Assembly (NCBI RefSeq): GCF_000515255.1
Contig: NZ_KI911559.1
Coordinates: forward strand, 876,344 to 940,343
Reading direction: 5' to 3'
Source: Rhodovibrio salinarum DSM 9154
GTDB taxonomy: Bacteria > Pseudomonadota > Alphaproteobacteria > Kiloniellales > Rhodovibrionaceae
DNA length: 64,000 nucleotides
The translations under genes were made by a program, and so were the position numbers. The notes below the pieces were generated by a model, which worked only from the letters and a program-made list of their open reading frames with translations, was not told the origin of the DNA and searched no databases. Positions 25,782-33,966 of the stretch are shown here, in pieces; position 1 is the first letter of the stretch; each line of letters begins with the position of its first letter.

Positions 25782-27008
25782 CTATTCACCGCGGTGCCTG
25801 GCTTCTGTGCCCGCGTGCGTCCAGTCGGTCCAGCCGACGTTCTTGCCTGGATTGCTCGGCACAGGGGCCGGAAATTCGGTGACGTAGTAGTAGTTGATGA
25901 CGTGCGGCTGCCAGGTGTCGTCGCCCCGTGCCGGGTAGTCGGCGGTCTCGTTCAGCCAGTCGAAGGCGCGCCGCAGCGCTTGGTTCTCCCAGGTCCAGAC
26001 GTCGTAGCCTGCACGGTCCAGGATGATGGCCTGCGCGAGCGCGCCCTGCAGGGCCGAATAGACGTAGTTTTCCTTGGGCGGCGGCCATCTGAACCCGCCG
26101 CTCCGGCGCTGATCGTCTGGCAACACCCCGTCGATCGTGTGGCCTTGCTTGGTCGCGCCCGCCGGGTTGATCCCCACTGGATGCTCCGGATCGGCCTGCC
26201 AGTCGCGGGCTTTGAAGGTGAAGCCGGCGTAGGCGTCCCGGTCGCCCAGCCAGCCTTTGAAGACACGGGCCGTGCGGGCGAGTTCCGCCGCGTCCCCGAG
26301 GTAGGCCGCGATTGCCGCGCGTGTGGCGCCGGCATAGGTGCCCCAGTTGTTCGGCCGGTCCTCGTGGGTGGAGCGTAGCGTCTTGCCCGACGGAAATTCC
26401 CTGGACAGCATATCGCGCAGGAAGGTGCGGAACTGTTTGTCCTTGTCCGCTGGCATGCCGACCAGATTGGCGGCCAGCACGTAGGCCATCAGTTCCTTGC
26501 CGAGTGCCAGCGTCCGGCCGCCGCGCTGCGTCCCGATCGCCAGCATGCAGGCGTTGATCACCGTACCGCGGTAGCTTTCCTGTCCGGTGCGGGCGTAGAC
26601 CAGCGCCTTGGCCAGAACGTGGACATTGGTCGGATCGTTCTGATCGGACAAATCCGGCGGCATCAGCGGCTCGGCTGCCGCGGCCTGCAGGTTCTCCCAT
26701 GCCGGTCCTTCGGTCGGCAGCTCGCGCAGGCGCTCTTTGGATATCCAGATATAGGCCTTGGGGATGTCGACGCCTTGGGGCAGCCGTGTCTTCGGCAGGA
26801 TGACCGTGTCGCCCTCGCCCGAGTCGGATGCCATTGCTTGGCCCGGAGGCGCATCGGCGCCCTGCGCGCGCTCAGGGGACGCGTCCGCGGCGGGGGGCGT
26901 GTCCTGCTGTTCGGGTCCCTGCAGCATCTCCTTCGGCATCAGGGAGACCACTGCCAGAAGGGCCAGGAGGGCGACCAGAACAATGGTCCGCACGAACGTG
27001 CCGGGCAT
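25782..27008 (-). CDS. Alginate-lyase-like protein with N-terminal membrane anchor
   Basis: Probably a periplasmic (alpha/alpha)6-type polysaccharide lyase. The 408-residue product has an N-terminal hydrophobic segment (IVLVALLALLAVVSL) that may be an uncleaved anchor or a signal. An Ala/Pro/Asp-rich linker to about residue 70 and then an alpha-helical domain follow. The domain has ALAKALVYARTGQESYRG, RPNNWGTYAGATRAAIAAYL and GRTLALGKELMAYVLAANL, matching the alginate lyase superfamily pattern. The C terminus is Tyr/Trp rich. The ATG at 27008 is chosen over a TTG at 27032 and a GTG at 27017. Beside the polysaccharide locus it may trim or degrade the polymer. Confidence 0.72.
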   Translation of the reverse strand: MPGTFVRTIVLVALLALLAVVSLMPKEMLQGPEQQDTPPAADASPERAQGADAPPGQAMASDSGEGDTVILPKTRLPQGVDIPKAYIWISKERLRELPTEGPAWENLQAAAAEPLMPPDLSDQNDPTNVHVLAKALVYARTGQESYRGTVINACMLAIGTQRGGRTLALGKELMAYVLAANLVGMPADKDKQFRTFLRDMLSREFPSGKTLRSTHEDRPNNWGTYAGATRAAIAAYLGDAAELARTARVFKGWLGDRDAYAGFTFKARDWQADPEHPVGINPAGATKQGHTIDGVLPDDQRRSGGFRWPPPKENYVYSALQGALAQAIILDRAGYDVWTWENQALRRAFDWLNETADYPARGDDTWQPHVINYYYVTEFPAPVPSNPGKNVGWTDWTHAGTEARHRGE

Positions 27009-27128
27009 CGAGAGCACTCTCACCTTCTTCAAAGAATATACAGTCTAGGCCCGGATCGATGCGCCGGCCCCGGCTTTTCGGTGTGTGTATGGCGCAAGAA
27101 CTTGCGGAAAATTCGGTGCAGACCCGTT

Positions 27129-27392
27129 CTACTGGGCCAGATCGCCGATGTCTTCGTCGTCTTCCTGTTTGGGGAGGTGCGTCGATCGCTCGGGGGACGG
27201 GGCGTTCGGGTCGGTCGGTTCCGCCACCTGCTCCTGCAGGACGGCCAGGAAGGCGTGCGCCTCGGCCTCCGGCAGCAGTAGTTGACCGGCGGCCTGCGGT
27301 TCGCCGTTGGCGTCGGTCCGGGACAACGCGATGCGCAACACCCCGCTACGTCGCGCAACGCTGTGGATCCCATCGGCGAAAAGCGTGGTCAT
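27129..27392 (-). CDS. Small hypothetical protein
   Basis: An 87-residue protein of unknown function. The start at 27392 is set by a strong ribosome binding site (AGGAG, 8-10 bases upstream). The N-terminal half (TTLFADGIHSVARRSGVLRI) reads like a small beta-rich domain, and the C-terminal half is acidic and Pro-rich (QEDDEDIGDLAQ). It is divergent from the AI-2E family permease, with 238 bases between the start codons, and co-oriented with the lyase gene 120 bases downstream. Confidence 0.65.
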   Translation of the reverse strand: MTTLFADGIHSVARRSGVLRIALSRTDANGEPQAAGQLLLPEAEAHAFLAVLQEQVAEPTDPNAPSPERSTHLPKQEDDEDIGDLAQ

Positions 27393-27630
27393 GTCGCCAG
27401 CTCCTGTCAGTTTGTCCCCCTCTCGTTGCACGCAATCGACCGAAGCCGCGCCCGCCCGCGCAAGTGTCGCCGCGCGCCGCTAGAGCGTCAACGCGTGGCG
27501 GACCTCCGGTCCAAGCGATACGCTCTTGGTCGCCCGGTCGCTTGATCCATCGGAAGGGGGCGACAGCGGGCGGCTAGGCTGCTAGGGAGCGGGCGGTCCC
27601 GCAAACCGCGCTTGGGAGGTTGCCCCGGAC

Positions 27631-28716
27631 ATGAGCTTGCGCGCGCGCATCTGGCTGGTCATCGCCCTGGTCTTCCTGGGCGGCCTGTATCTCCTGTCCA
27701 GCATCCTGTTCCCGTTCGTGTTGGGGATGGTGATCGCCTACATGCTGGACCCGCTGTGCGACCGGCTGGAGGCACGCGGCTTTTCGCGCAACGGCGCGAC
27801 GGCGCTGGTGGTCGGTGTGTTTGCGCTGGTGGTCGTCGTGGTCTTGGCGGTGGCGATCCCGCTGGTGTGGTCGCAGACGATCGATCTGATCGACCGGGCA
27901 CCGGAGTTGCGTGACCGTGCGGCGCAGTTGATCCAGCCGCTGTGGGCGGACCTCGAACCGTACTTGACCCCGGAAGTCCGCCAGCGGATCGAGCAGGCGG
28001 CGGCGACCTATGCCGGCACGGCGGCGGGGTGGATCGGCTCGGGCGTGCAGGCGGTCTTCTCCGGCTCGCTCGCGGCTTTCGATATCCTGTCCACCCTACT
28101 GATCACGCCGTTGGTCGCCTTCTACCTGATCCGCGATTGGGACCGGTTGGTGGCCGCAGTCGACCGGCGCATCCCGCGCCCGGCGGTGGAGATCGTGCGC
28201 GCCCGTGCGCGCGAGATCGATGCGACACTGGCCGCCTGGATGCGCGGCGTGGCGATGGTGGCGTTGATCCTGGGCGTGTTCTACGCCGTCAGCCTGACCG
28301 CGCTCGGCCTATCCTACGGTCTGTTGATCGGTTTGTTCGCGGGCGCGATCTCGTTCATTCCGTTTGTCGGGGCGATCCTGGGCGGCGCGCTTGGACTGAT
28401 CTCGGCGGTGTTCACCTTCGCCGAGCCATGGATGTGGCTGGTGACGGTCGCGATTTTCGCGCTCGGCCAGGTCGCGGAAGGTAACTTCCTGACCCCACGG
28501 CTGGTCGGGCGGAACGTCGAGCTGCACGAGCTTTGGGTAATCTTCGCCCTGATGGCCGGAGGCACGCTGTTCGGTTTCACGGGCGTGCTGCTTGCGATTC
28601 CGGTCACCGCCTCGATCGGTGTGCTAGTGCGTGCGACCGACGACTACTATTTGCAAAGCCATCTGTACGATCCGGCACACGCTTCGGAAGCGGATCCGGC
28701 AACCGGCGACGATTAA
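27631..28716 (+). CDS. AI-2E family transporter (PerM/YdiK-like)
   Basis: A polytopic inner-membrane protein of 361 residues with the organisation of the AI-2E exporter / PerM family. Two N-terminal segments (LFPFVLGMVIAYMLDPLCDRLE) and a third near residue 60 are followed by a long amphipathic region. Four to five C-terminal segments follow, with SYGLLIGLFAGAISFIPFVGAILGG and GNFLTPRLVGRNVELHELWVIF. Members transport varied small solutes or Na+/H+, so the substrate is unknown. Its stop codon overlaps the stop of the SMR gene on the other strand by the four bases TTAA (28713-28716). Confidence 0.9.
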   Translation: MSLRARIWLVIALVFLGGLYLLSSILFPFVLGMVIAYMLDPLCDRLEARGFSRNGATALVVGVFALVVVVVLAVAIPLVWSQTIDLIDRAPELRDRAAQLIQPLWADLEPYLTPEVRQRIEQAAATYAGTAAGWIGSGVQAVFSGSLAAFDILSTLLITPLVAFYLIRDWDRLVAAVDRRIPRPAVEIVRARAREIDATLAAWMRGVAMVALILGVFYAVSLTALGLSYGLLIGLFAGAISFIPFVGAILGGALGLISAVFTFAEPWMWLVTVAIFALGQVAEGNFLTPRLVGRNVELHELWVIFALMAGGTLFGFTGVLLAIPVTASIGVLVRATDDYYLQSHLYDPAHASEADPATGDD

Positions 28717-29048
28717 GCAGCCGCGCCGCCGCCCTTGACCAGCGCCACCCCGGCAATGATCAGCACGAAGCCGGCGATCTTGGGCAGGCTGACACTTTCC
28801 CCGAACACAGCCGCGCCGACGATCGCCACGCCGATGATGCCCAGACCGGACCACAGCGCGTAGACGAAGCCGACCGGCAGGGTCTTGAGGCTGAGGGCCA
28901 GCAGGTAGAACGCCCCCGCGTAGCCCGCCACGACGATGGCGGCGGGGCCGAGCTTCGTCATGCCATCGGACAGCTTGAGCGCACTGGTCGCCGTCACTTC
29001 GCACAAGATGGCGAGGGCTAGAAGGGCATAGGTCAGGGTCGCGCTCAT
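28713..29048 (-). CDS. Small multidrug resistance (SMR) family pump, Qac/EmrE subtype
   Basis: A four-helix, proton-coupled drug antiporter that works as an antiparallel dimer. The 111-residue product is the standard length. The essential membrane-embedded Glu is in LAILCEVTATSALKLSDG (residue 17), and helix 3 carries GFVYALWSGLGI. WSG in helix 3 favours the EmrE/Qac subtype over the guanidinium exporters, which usually have WTG. The ATG at 29048 has a full AGGAGG site. A palindrome overlapping promoter-like hexamers lies 75-100 bases upstream. Confidence 0.92.
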   Translation of the reverse strand: MSATLTYALLALAILCEVTATSALKLSDGMTKLGPAAIVVAGYAGAFYLLALSLKTLPVGFVYALWSGLGIIGVAIVGAAVFGESVSLPKIAGFVLIIAGVALVKGGGAAA

Positions 29049-29122
29049 CGGCGGTTCGCCTCCTTGAATCCACGCCACGCCGTTCCGGACGGTGTCCGGT
29101 CGACGGCGTGGCGGTACTAAGA

Positions 29123-29149
29123 ACTATACCGGCCAGACGGTATAGTCAA
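29123..29149 (-). promoter_or_regulatory. Promoter and palindromic operator upstream of the SMR pump gene
   Basis: On the minus strand TTGACT (plus positions 29144-29149) and TATAGT (29123-29128) lie 15 bases apart. Overlapping them is a perfect palindrome ACTATACCG-N6-CGGTATAGT (29123-29131 and 29138-29146). The short spacer and full overlap suggest tight repression, as for TetR-family repressors of SMR and other drug pumps. No TetR-type gene is present in the window. The rest of the 328-base gap 29049-29376 shows nothing else I can identify, including no guanidine riboswitch pattern. Confidence 0.5.
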
Positions 29150-29376
29150 GCCGTGCAACGGACGCTGGGCTCCGTGTGACCACAGCTTCGCTTGTGATTG
29201 TGGTTCGAGGCGGGAATCAAGTCGCCGTGCCTTGCGTTAGGGGCATGACGGTCCCGGCAAAAATAGTGTCTATGCAAAACCCCCAAATAGCCTCACATAC
29301 TGTCCGACTGAATGGCGCCCGCGTGGTGCGGGGGCAGGCCGTTTCCCCGACGGCCATATCTTGGGAGGTTGCCGCG

Positions 29377-29625
29377 ATGACCGTGACCTGCGCCTTGAAA
29401 ATCAATGACCGTGGCCCGGCGAACCAGATTGTCCTGACGGCCCCTGACGGGCGGTCCCTGGTTGCCCCGGCCGGCGAGTATCGGGTTGCGTTCGAGCCCG
29501 AGACGCAGTCGCTCGAATTCGTCGATGGCGACGTGCGGTTCCGCATGCCACGGGACCTCGCCGAGCATTATCACGCCTTGCATCTGATCTCCGGCCGCAT
29601 TCCGAACGACAACCTGCAGCCGTAG
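29377..29625 (+). CDS. Small hypothetical protein
   Basis: An 82-residue protein of unknown function. The start at 29377 has a clear GGAGG ribosome binding site; the reading frame stays open further upstream but without such a site. The product looks like a compact beta-rich domain (CALKINDRGPANQIVLTAPDGRSLV, then LEFVDGDVRFRMPRDLAEHYHAL). It lies 83 bases upstream of the cyanophycinase gene on the same strand and may be co-transcribed with it, but nothing in its sequence ties it to cyanophycin. Confidence 0.65.
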   Translation: MTVTCALKINDRGPANQIVLTAPDGRSLVAPAGEYRVAFEPETQSLEFVDGDVRFRMPRDLAEHYHALHLISGRIPNDNLQP

Positions 29626-29708
29626 TGCGCCAGGGCGCGGTGTTACCGGCTTGCCTTGACGGTTTCCATATCCCTCGGGCCCCAGTGCCCGTCTAGGACA
29701 TCTGATCG

Positions 29709-30602
29709 ATGTCTGCCCACCTCGCCCAGGCTCCTGGCTGCCTCGTCGCGATCGGTGGCGCGGAGGATAAAACCTCCGCGCGCGCCGTGCTCCGACATGT
29801 TCTCAAGCTAACCGGCGTTTTGGACCCGACCGTCGCGGTACTGGCCACCGCCAGTCAGATCCCGGAGCTCGTGCTCCCGATGTACCACGAGGCTTTCCGT
29901 GGTCTTGGGGTGCAGAGAGTTCACACGTTGGACGTACGCACCCGTCACGCGGCCAACGCGCCCGCCGCAGTGGCCCAGGTCGAGGCGGCGGACGTGATCT
30001 TCATGACCGGTGGTGACCAACTCCGGCTGACCTACGTTCTGGGCGGCACCACGCTTTTGGACGCCATCCGCCGCCGGCATGCGGCGGGCGCCGTCATTGC
30101 CGGGACCAGCGCCGGCGCGGCGGCGATGTCGCGCACCATGATCTACGATGGCGACGCGGCGGCCAGCATGCACAAGGGCAACGTAAAGATGACCAGCGGC
30201 CTGGGCTTCGTGCGGGGGGTCGTGATCGACAGTCACTTCGTGCAGTGCGGGCGTTTCACCCGGTTGATGGAGGTCGGCGCCGCCAACCCGGAACGGCTGG
30301 GCCTCGGCCTGGGGGAGGACACGGCCGTGGTGGTTCACCCCGACCGGGTCCTGGAGGCGGTCGGGACCGGTCACGTCATCGTCGTCGACAGTTGGTCGAT
30401 TGATCATTCCAACGTCGCCGAGATCGCGCAGGGCGATGCCATTACCGTCTCCAACGTGACGGTGCACGCGTTGACGGCGGGTCTGGGCTTCGACATGGAA
30501 ACGCGTCGGGTGCTGCCACCCGACATGCTGTTGGCCCGCACGGCACCGCTGTTCGCGCTGCCTGAGCCGGCGGTGCTTGAAGCCGGCGCTTGGCGGATGT
30601 AG
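29709..30602 (+). CDS. cphB: Cyanophycinase (S51-type serine peptidase)
   Basis: This enzyme would hydrolyse multi-L-arginyl-poly-L-aspartate (cyanophycin) to beta-Asp-Arg dipeptides. The 297-residue product has the expected order: LVAIGGAEDK near the N terminus, DVIFMTGGDQLRL, the nucleophile elbow AGTSAGAAAMS with the catalytic Ser near residue 139, and GVVIDSHFVQCGRFTRL, which carries the conserved His-containing strand. Cyanophycin synthetase is not in the window, so the polymer may be made by genes elsewhere or taken from outside. Related S51 peptidases (dipeptidase E) are shorter, which favours cyanophycinase. Confidence 0.88.
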   Translation: MSAHLAQAPGCLVAIGGAEDKTSARAVLRHVLKLTGVLDPTVAVLATASQIPELVLPMYHEAFRGLGVQRVHTLDVRTRHAANAPAAVAQVEAADVIFMTGGDQLRLTYVLGGTTLLDAIRRRHAAGAVIAGTSAGAAAMSRTMIYDGDAAASMHKGNVKMTSGLGFVRGVVIDSHFVQCGRFTRLMEVGAANPERLGLGLGEDTAVVVHPDRVLEAVGTGHVIVVDSWSIDHSNVAEIAQGDAITVSNVTVHALTAGLGFDMETRRVLPPDMLLARTAPLFALPEPAVLEAGAWRM

Positions 30603-30605
30603 CGC

Positions 30606-31937
30606 CTATGCCCGTTGGCCGACCGAGCGTTCCAGGGCCGGGAAGTACCAGCCGAGCGTCAGGGCGCGGGTGGCCATGAAGATCATCAGGGCTGCCCAGA
30701 GCCCGTGGTTATCGAACAGCGGAATCAGGGTCCAGCAGGCGACGAAGTAGACCGCCAGCGACATCAGCATGGCGTTGCGCATCGCTGTGGTGCGCGTGGC
30801 GCCGATGAAGATGCCATCCAGCATGAACGGCCAAACCGAGACGAGCGGACTCAGGACCATCCAGGGCAGGTAGGTGGCGGCCGCTTCCCGTACTTCCGCG
30901 AGGTCGGTGAACAGCCGCACGATGCCGGGCCCGCCAAGCGCGAAGATGAGCGCGGCGCTCCCGGCCAAGGCCAGGGCGGAGAAGGTGGCTGAGCGGCAGG
31001 CATGACGGAAGGCGGGGCGATCTTTCGCGCCGATCGCGTTGCCGGCCAGGATTTCCGCGGCGTGAGCGAAGCCGTCCAGACCGAACGAAAGGAACTGCTG
31101 CAATTGCATCAGGATGGCGTTGGCGGCCAGGCGCGTTTCGCCCATTTCCGCACCCTTGGCGGTGAAATAGGCGAACGCGAAGATCACGGAAAGGGTGCGC
31201 AGGAAGATATCGCGGTTGACCCGGAAGAGCGCGATCAGTCGCGTCCGGTCGGCGATTCGCTCCCAGGACCAGCGCCCGCCCTCGCGCCGCAGCAGCATGC
31301 CGCAGATCGTGAGGCCGAGAATGGCGGCGAAGATCTCCGCGATCAGGCTGGCCGCGGCGACCCCTGCGATCGTCCAGCCCAGACCCAGGACGAAGACTAG
31401 GTCGAGCAGCACGTTTGTGCCGTTGAGGGCGATCTGCAGGACGAGCGCCGTCCGCGCGCGCTGGGTTCCCAGGAGCCAGCCCAACACGGCGTAGTTGGTG
31501 AGGGCGAAGGGAGCCGACCAGATGCGGATCGCATAGTACGTGCCGGCAAAGCTCTCGACCTTCGGGCTGCTCTCCACCAGTTGGAAGGCGACCCAGCCAA
31601 TCGGAACCTGCAAGGCGATCAGCAGCGTGCCCAATATGCCCGCCAGCAGCAGGGGCCGGCCCAGCGTTGCACGGAGCTCGTCGCGTTGGCCGGCGCCGAA
31701 CGCCTGGGCAGCGAAGCCGGTCGTGCCCATGCGCAGGAAGCCAAACCCCCAGTATAGGAAGGAAAACACCATCGCGCCGACCGCCACCGCGCCAAGATAG
31801 GCGGCATCCGGCAGATGCCCCATCACCGCCGTGTCGACCGCGCCCAAAAGCGGCGTCGACAGGTTGGAGAGAATGATCGGTACGGCCAGCCGCCAGACGC
31901 TGCGGGTCGGCTGATCCAGGTGTACGCGCTCACTCAT
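30606..31937 (-). CDS. MATE family efflux protein (DinF-like)
   Basis: A 443-residue inner-membrane antiporter with about twelve predicted segments arranged as two MatE repeats. The N-terminal repeat begins VWRLAVPIILSNLSTPLLGAVDTAVMGHL, and QAFGAGQRDELRATLGR is the typical loop of repeat 1. The second repeat has GFAHAAEILAGNAIGAKDR. The overall pattern is closest to the DinF branch, which exports organic cations or oxidants by H+ or Na+ exchange; the substrate is not predictable. It converges with cphB across only three bases. Confidence 0.9.
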   Translation of the reverse strand: MSERVHLDQPTRSVWRLAVPIILSNLSTPLLGAVDTAVMGHLPDAAYLGAVAVGAMVFSFLYWGFGFLRMGTTGFAAQAFGAGQRDELRATLGRPLLLAGILGTLLIALQVPIGWVAFQLVESSPKVESFAGTYYAIRIWSAPFALTNYAVLGWLLGTQRARTALVLQIALNGTNVLLDLVFVLGLGWTIAGVAAASLIAEIFAAILGLTICGMLLRREGGRWSWERIADRTRLIALFRVNRDIFLRTLSVIFAFAYFTAKGAEMGETRLAANAILMQLQQFLSFGLDGFAHAAEILAGNAIGAKDRPAFRHACRSATFSALALAGSAALIFALGGPGIVRLFTDLAEVREAAATYLPWMVLSPLVSVWPFMLDGIFIGATRTTAMRNAMLMSLAVYFVACWTLIPLFDNHGLWAALMIFMATRALTLGWYFPALERSVGQRA

Positions 31938-32068
31938 GCTGGAGGGTCGGAGCTGATCATCAGGAGGCGGGTTCTAACCCGGCTGACACGTCGGGGCTAG
32001 AGGTTGGCCCGCTTGTGGTCAGCGTGCGGCACGGCAGTGAGGGAGTGCCGCGTTGCGGCCAGTCCACC

Positions 32069-33367
32069 CTACACAACGGGCCGGCTCGTGCTTTCAGCGC
32101 GGTCGAGCAGCCAGGCAGCGAGCGACTCGCGGTTGGGCGTCGATCCCGCGTCGTCGCGGGCCAGGGCGGTGAGGGTCGACAGCATTTCCCGGTCGCGTTC
32201 CGACAGTTCGGCTGCGGGCCAGGCATCCGGATAGGTTTCGCTCGCGTGCACGAAGCCGCGCACCCAGGTGCGAAGGCCGGCGTCGTTGGTTTCGCGGACG
32301 CTTTCGCGCACGTCTTCGGGCGTTTCCAGGCATTCCAGCAGCCCGTCGTGGCGCTGCAGGGCGAGGTTGGCGAGCCGTTTGGCCGCCGGGCGGTCGCGGG
32401 CGAGGTCAGGGCCGTAGACCAGATGGCTGATCCAGCTCTCCGGCGGTATCGGGCGCGGGGCGAGTTCGACGGCCGCAAGATAGCCGTCGAGCCATTCCGG
32501 GTCGGCTTCACCGCCGGCCCGACGCAGCAGGTCTTCCAGCTCCCCCGGGGCGGCCGGCGGACCGCCGCCGTCGACCGGCAAGGCAAAACCATCGTCCGCC
32601 TCCGTTTCCTCGCGGACCGCCACGATGCTGGCATCGACCACCTGCCCGAAGATCGGCAATTCGGCCGGATCGTGCCCGTCGAGCAGGGCACGGCCGGCGT
32701 CGGCGAAGCCGGACCAGTCAGCGCCCGCGTCCTGCAGCAGCAGGGCCGCACGCAGCATCACCTCCGCCCACTCAGCCGAGTCCCGGCGGATGGCAGCCCA
32801 GATCGCCGCGCGCAGAGCCGCGTCTGCCGCATCCGCATCCACTTCCCGCATGCGGTCCCAGCCGACAGTCCAGGTGGCGATCATCGGGTGGCGCTGCGGC
32901 CAGTGCGCGCTGTCGGCGATCGCGTCGGCTGGGGGCTGATGGCCGAGCCGATGGCCATCGGGATCCAGTCGGGTAAGCCAGGCGCGTCCGGACACGGCGT
33001 CCGCGTGCAGCTCAGCCAGCCCCGTTGCCGCCGCCGCATCCGCCCAGCCGTCGGCGGGTGTGTCTTCGGCGAGGGCGGTGGCGAGCAGGGTCCGTGCCGT
33101 CGCTGGCGAGATGTCGAAGGCGCCGATGTCCTCACTCTGGCGCAGGATCGCGGCCGCCTCGTTGCGGTCGTGACAGTGCGCAAGGTCGACGTCGGTGAGC
33201 CCGGCACCACGTTTGAGCAGGACGAGTGCCACGACCGGCTTGTTGGTCGGGCCGGCAACCAGAATCACGCTCTGGGCGCCGTCACCGTCGGGCAGGCTGG
33301 CCAGCGCTCGGCGCAGGCGGGGGCGGCTGGTGGGGCGTCCAGACTTCGGGGGGCGGGCCTTGGCCAT
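32069..33367 (-). CDS. UPF0149 (YecA/YgfB-type) domain protein with long N-terminal region
   Basis: A 432-residue protein of unknown function. Around residues 275-335 is the UPF0149 signature WLDGYLAAVELAPRPIPPESWISHLVYG, followed by an all-alpha acidic C-terminal part. The first 250 residues form an additional Ala/Asp-rich region with no family that I can name; it begins with a basic PPKSGRPTSRPRLRRAL tail. UPF0149 proteins are usually about 190-220 residues, so this one is roughly twice the normal size. The ATG at 33367 is preferred over a TTG at 33379; neither has a clear ribosome binding site. Confidence 0.75.
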   Translation of the reverse strand: MAKARPPKSGRPTSRPRLRRALASLPDGDGAQSVILVAGPTNKPVVALVLLKRGAGLTDVDLAHCHDRNEAAAILRQSEDIGAFDISPATARTLLATALAEDTPADGWADAAAATGLAELHADAVSGRAWLTRLDPDGHRLGHQPPADAIADSAHWPQRHPMIATWTVGWDRMREVDADAADAALRAAIWAAIRRDSAEWAEVMLRAALLLQDAGADWSGFADAGRALLDGHDPAELPIFGQVVDASIVAVREETEADDGFALPVDGGGPPAAPGELEDLLRRAGGEADPEWLDGYLAAVELAPRPIPPESWISHLVYGPDLARDRPAAKRLANLALQRHDGLLECLETPEDVRESVRETNDAGLRTWVRGFVHASETYPDAWPAAELSERDREMLSTLTALARDDAGSTPNRESLAAWLLDRAESTSRPVV

Positions 33368-33410
33368 GGCGGCTCGCAAGTGGACGGTGGACTGGGGGGA
33401 TGCCGGGACG

Positions 33411-33447
33411 AAAAACGCCGCCGGCCTCGTGTCGAGCCCGGCGGCGT
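33411..33447 (-). terminator. Intrinsic terminator of the F0 ATP synthase operon
   Basis: On the minus strand a perfect 10-bp GC stem (plus positions 33415-33424 with 33438-33447) continues into a 4-bp inner stem and is followed by five T residues. It lies 37 bases after the atpF stop codon and before the UPF0149 gene, so it should separate the two transcription units. Confidence 0.88.
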
Positions 33448-33483
33448 CTGTCTCGATAACGCCCGAAGGCGGTGCCGTGACCT

Positions 33484-33966
33484 CTAGTGGAGGTTCTTGC
33501 GCACGCCCTCGATCGTGCTGTCGACCAGCTGCTTTTGATGCGTGTCCGACATGTTGTCGCGCAGCAGTTGCTCGGTGGCACGTACGGCGATGTCGGCGGC
33601 GCGGTTACGCACCTCGGCGAGCGCCTGCGCCTCGGCCTGCTCGATCTTCTCCATGGTCAGGCGTTCGCGACGCTTGATCTGCTCTTCGAGGTCGCGCTCG
33701 GCACGCTCGCGCATGCGCTTGGCCTCGGTCTTGGCGTGCTGGAGAATCTCGTCCGCCTCGCGCTGCGCCTCGCGCTGCTTCTTCTTGTAATCGGCGAGCT
33801 GGCGCTGGGCTTCCTCGCGCAGCTTCTCCGCCTCGTCGATGTCTTTGCGGATCTTTTGGCCGCGGGCGTCGAGGGTGCGCAGGATCGGGCGCAGGCCATA
33901 GTAGCCGACGATCGCGACGAAGATGAAGAAGGCGATGGCGACCCAGAATGTCGTGCTCTGCAGCAT
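33484..33966 (-). CDS. atpF: F0F1 ATP synthase subunit b
   Basis: Part of the peripheral stalk that links membrane subunit a to the F1 head. The 160-residue product has one N-terminal membrane helix (TTFWVAIAFFIFVAIVGYYG) and a long, highly charged coiled coil (residues 35-130) rich in Glu, Arg, Lys and Gln. It is the last gene of the operon and overlaps the b' gene by one base (TGATG). Two different b-type subunits are typical of alphaproteobacteria and photosynthetic bacteria, where b and b' form a heterodimer. Confidence 0.94.
   Translation of the reverse strand: MLQSTTFWVAIAFFIFVAIVGYYGLRPILRTLDARGQKIRKDIDEAEKLREEAQRQLADYKKKQREAQREADEILQHAKTEAKRMRERAERDLEEQIKRRERLTMEKIEQAEAQALAEVRNRAADIAVRATEQLLRDNMSDTHQKQLVDSTIEGVRKNLH

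Noticed and set aside
29049-29376. Guanidine riboswitch upstream of the SMR gene
   Set aside because: The conserved loop sequences of the guanidine riboswitches are not seen, and the pump has the WSG helix 3 of the drug-exporting subtype rather than the guanidinium exporters.
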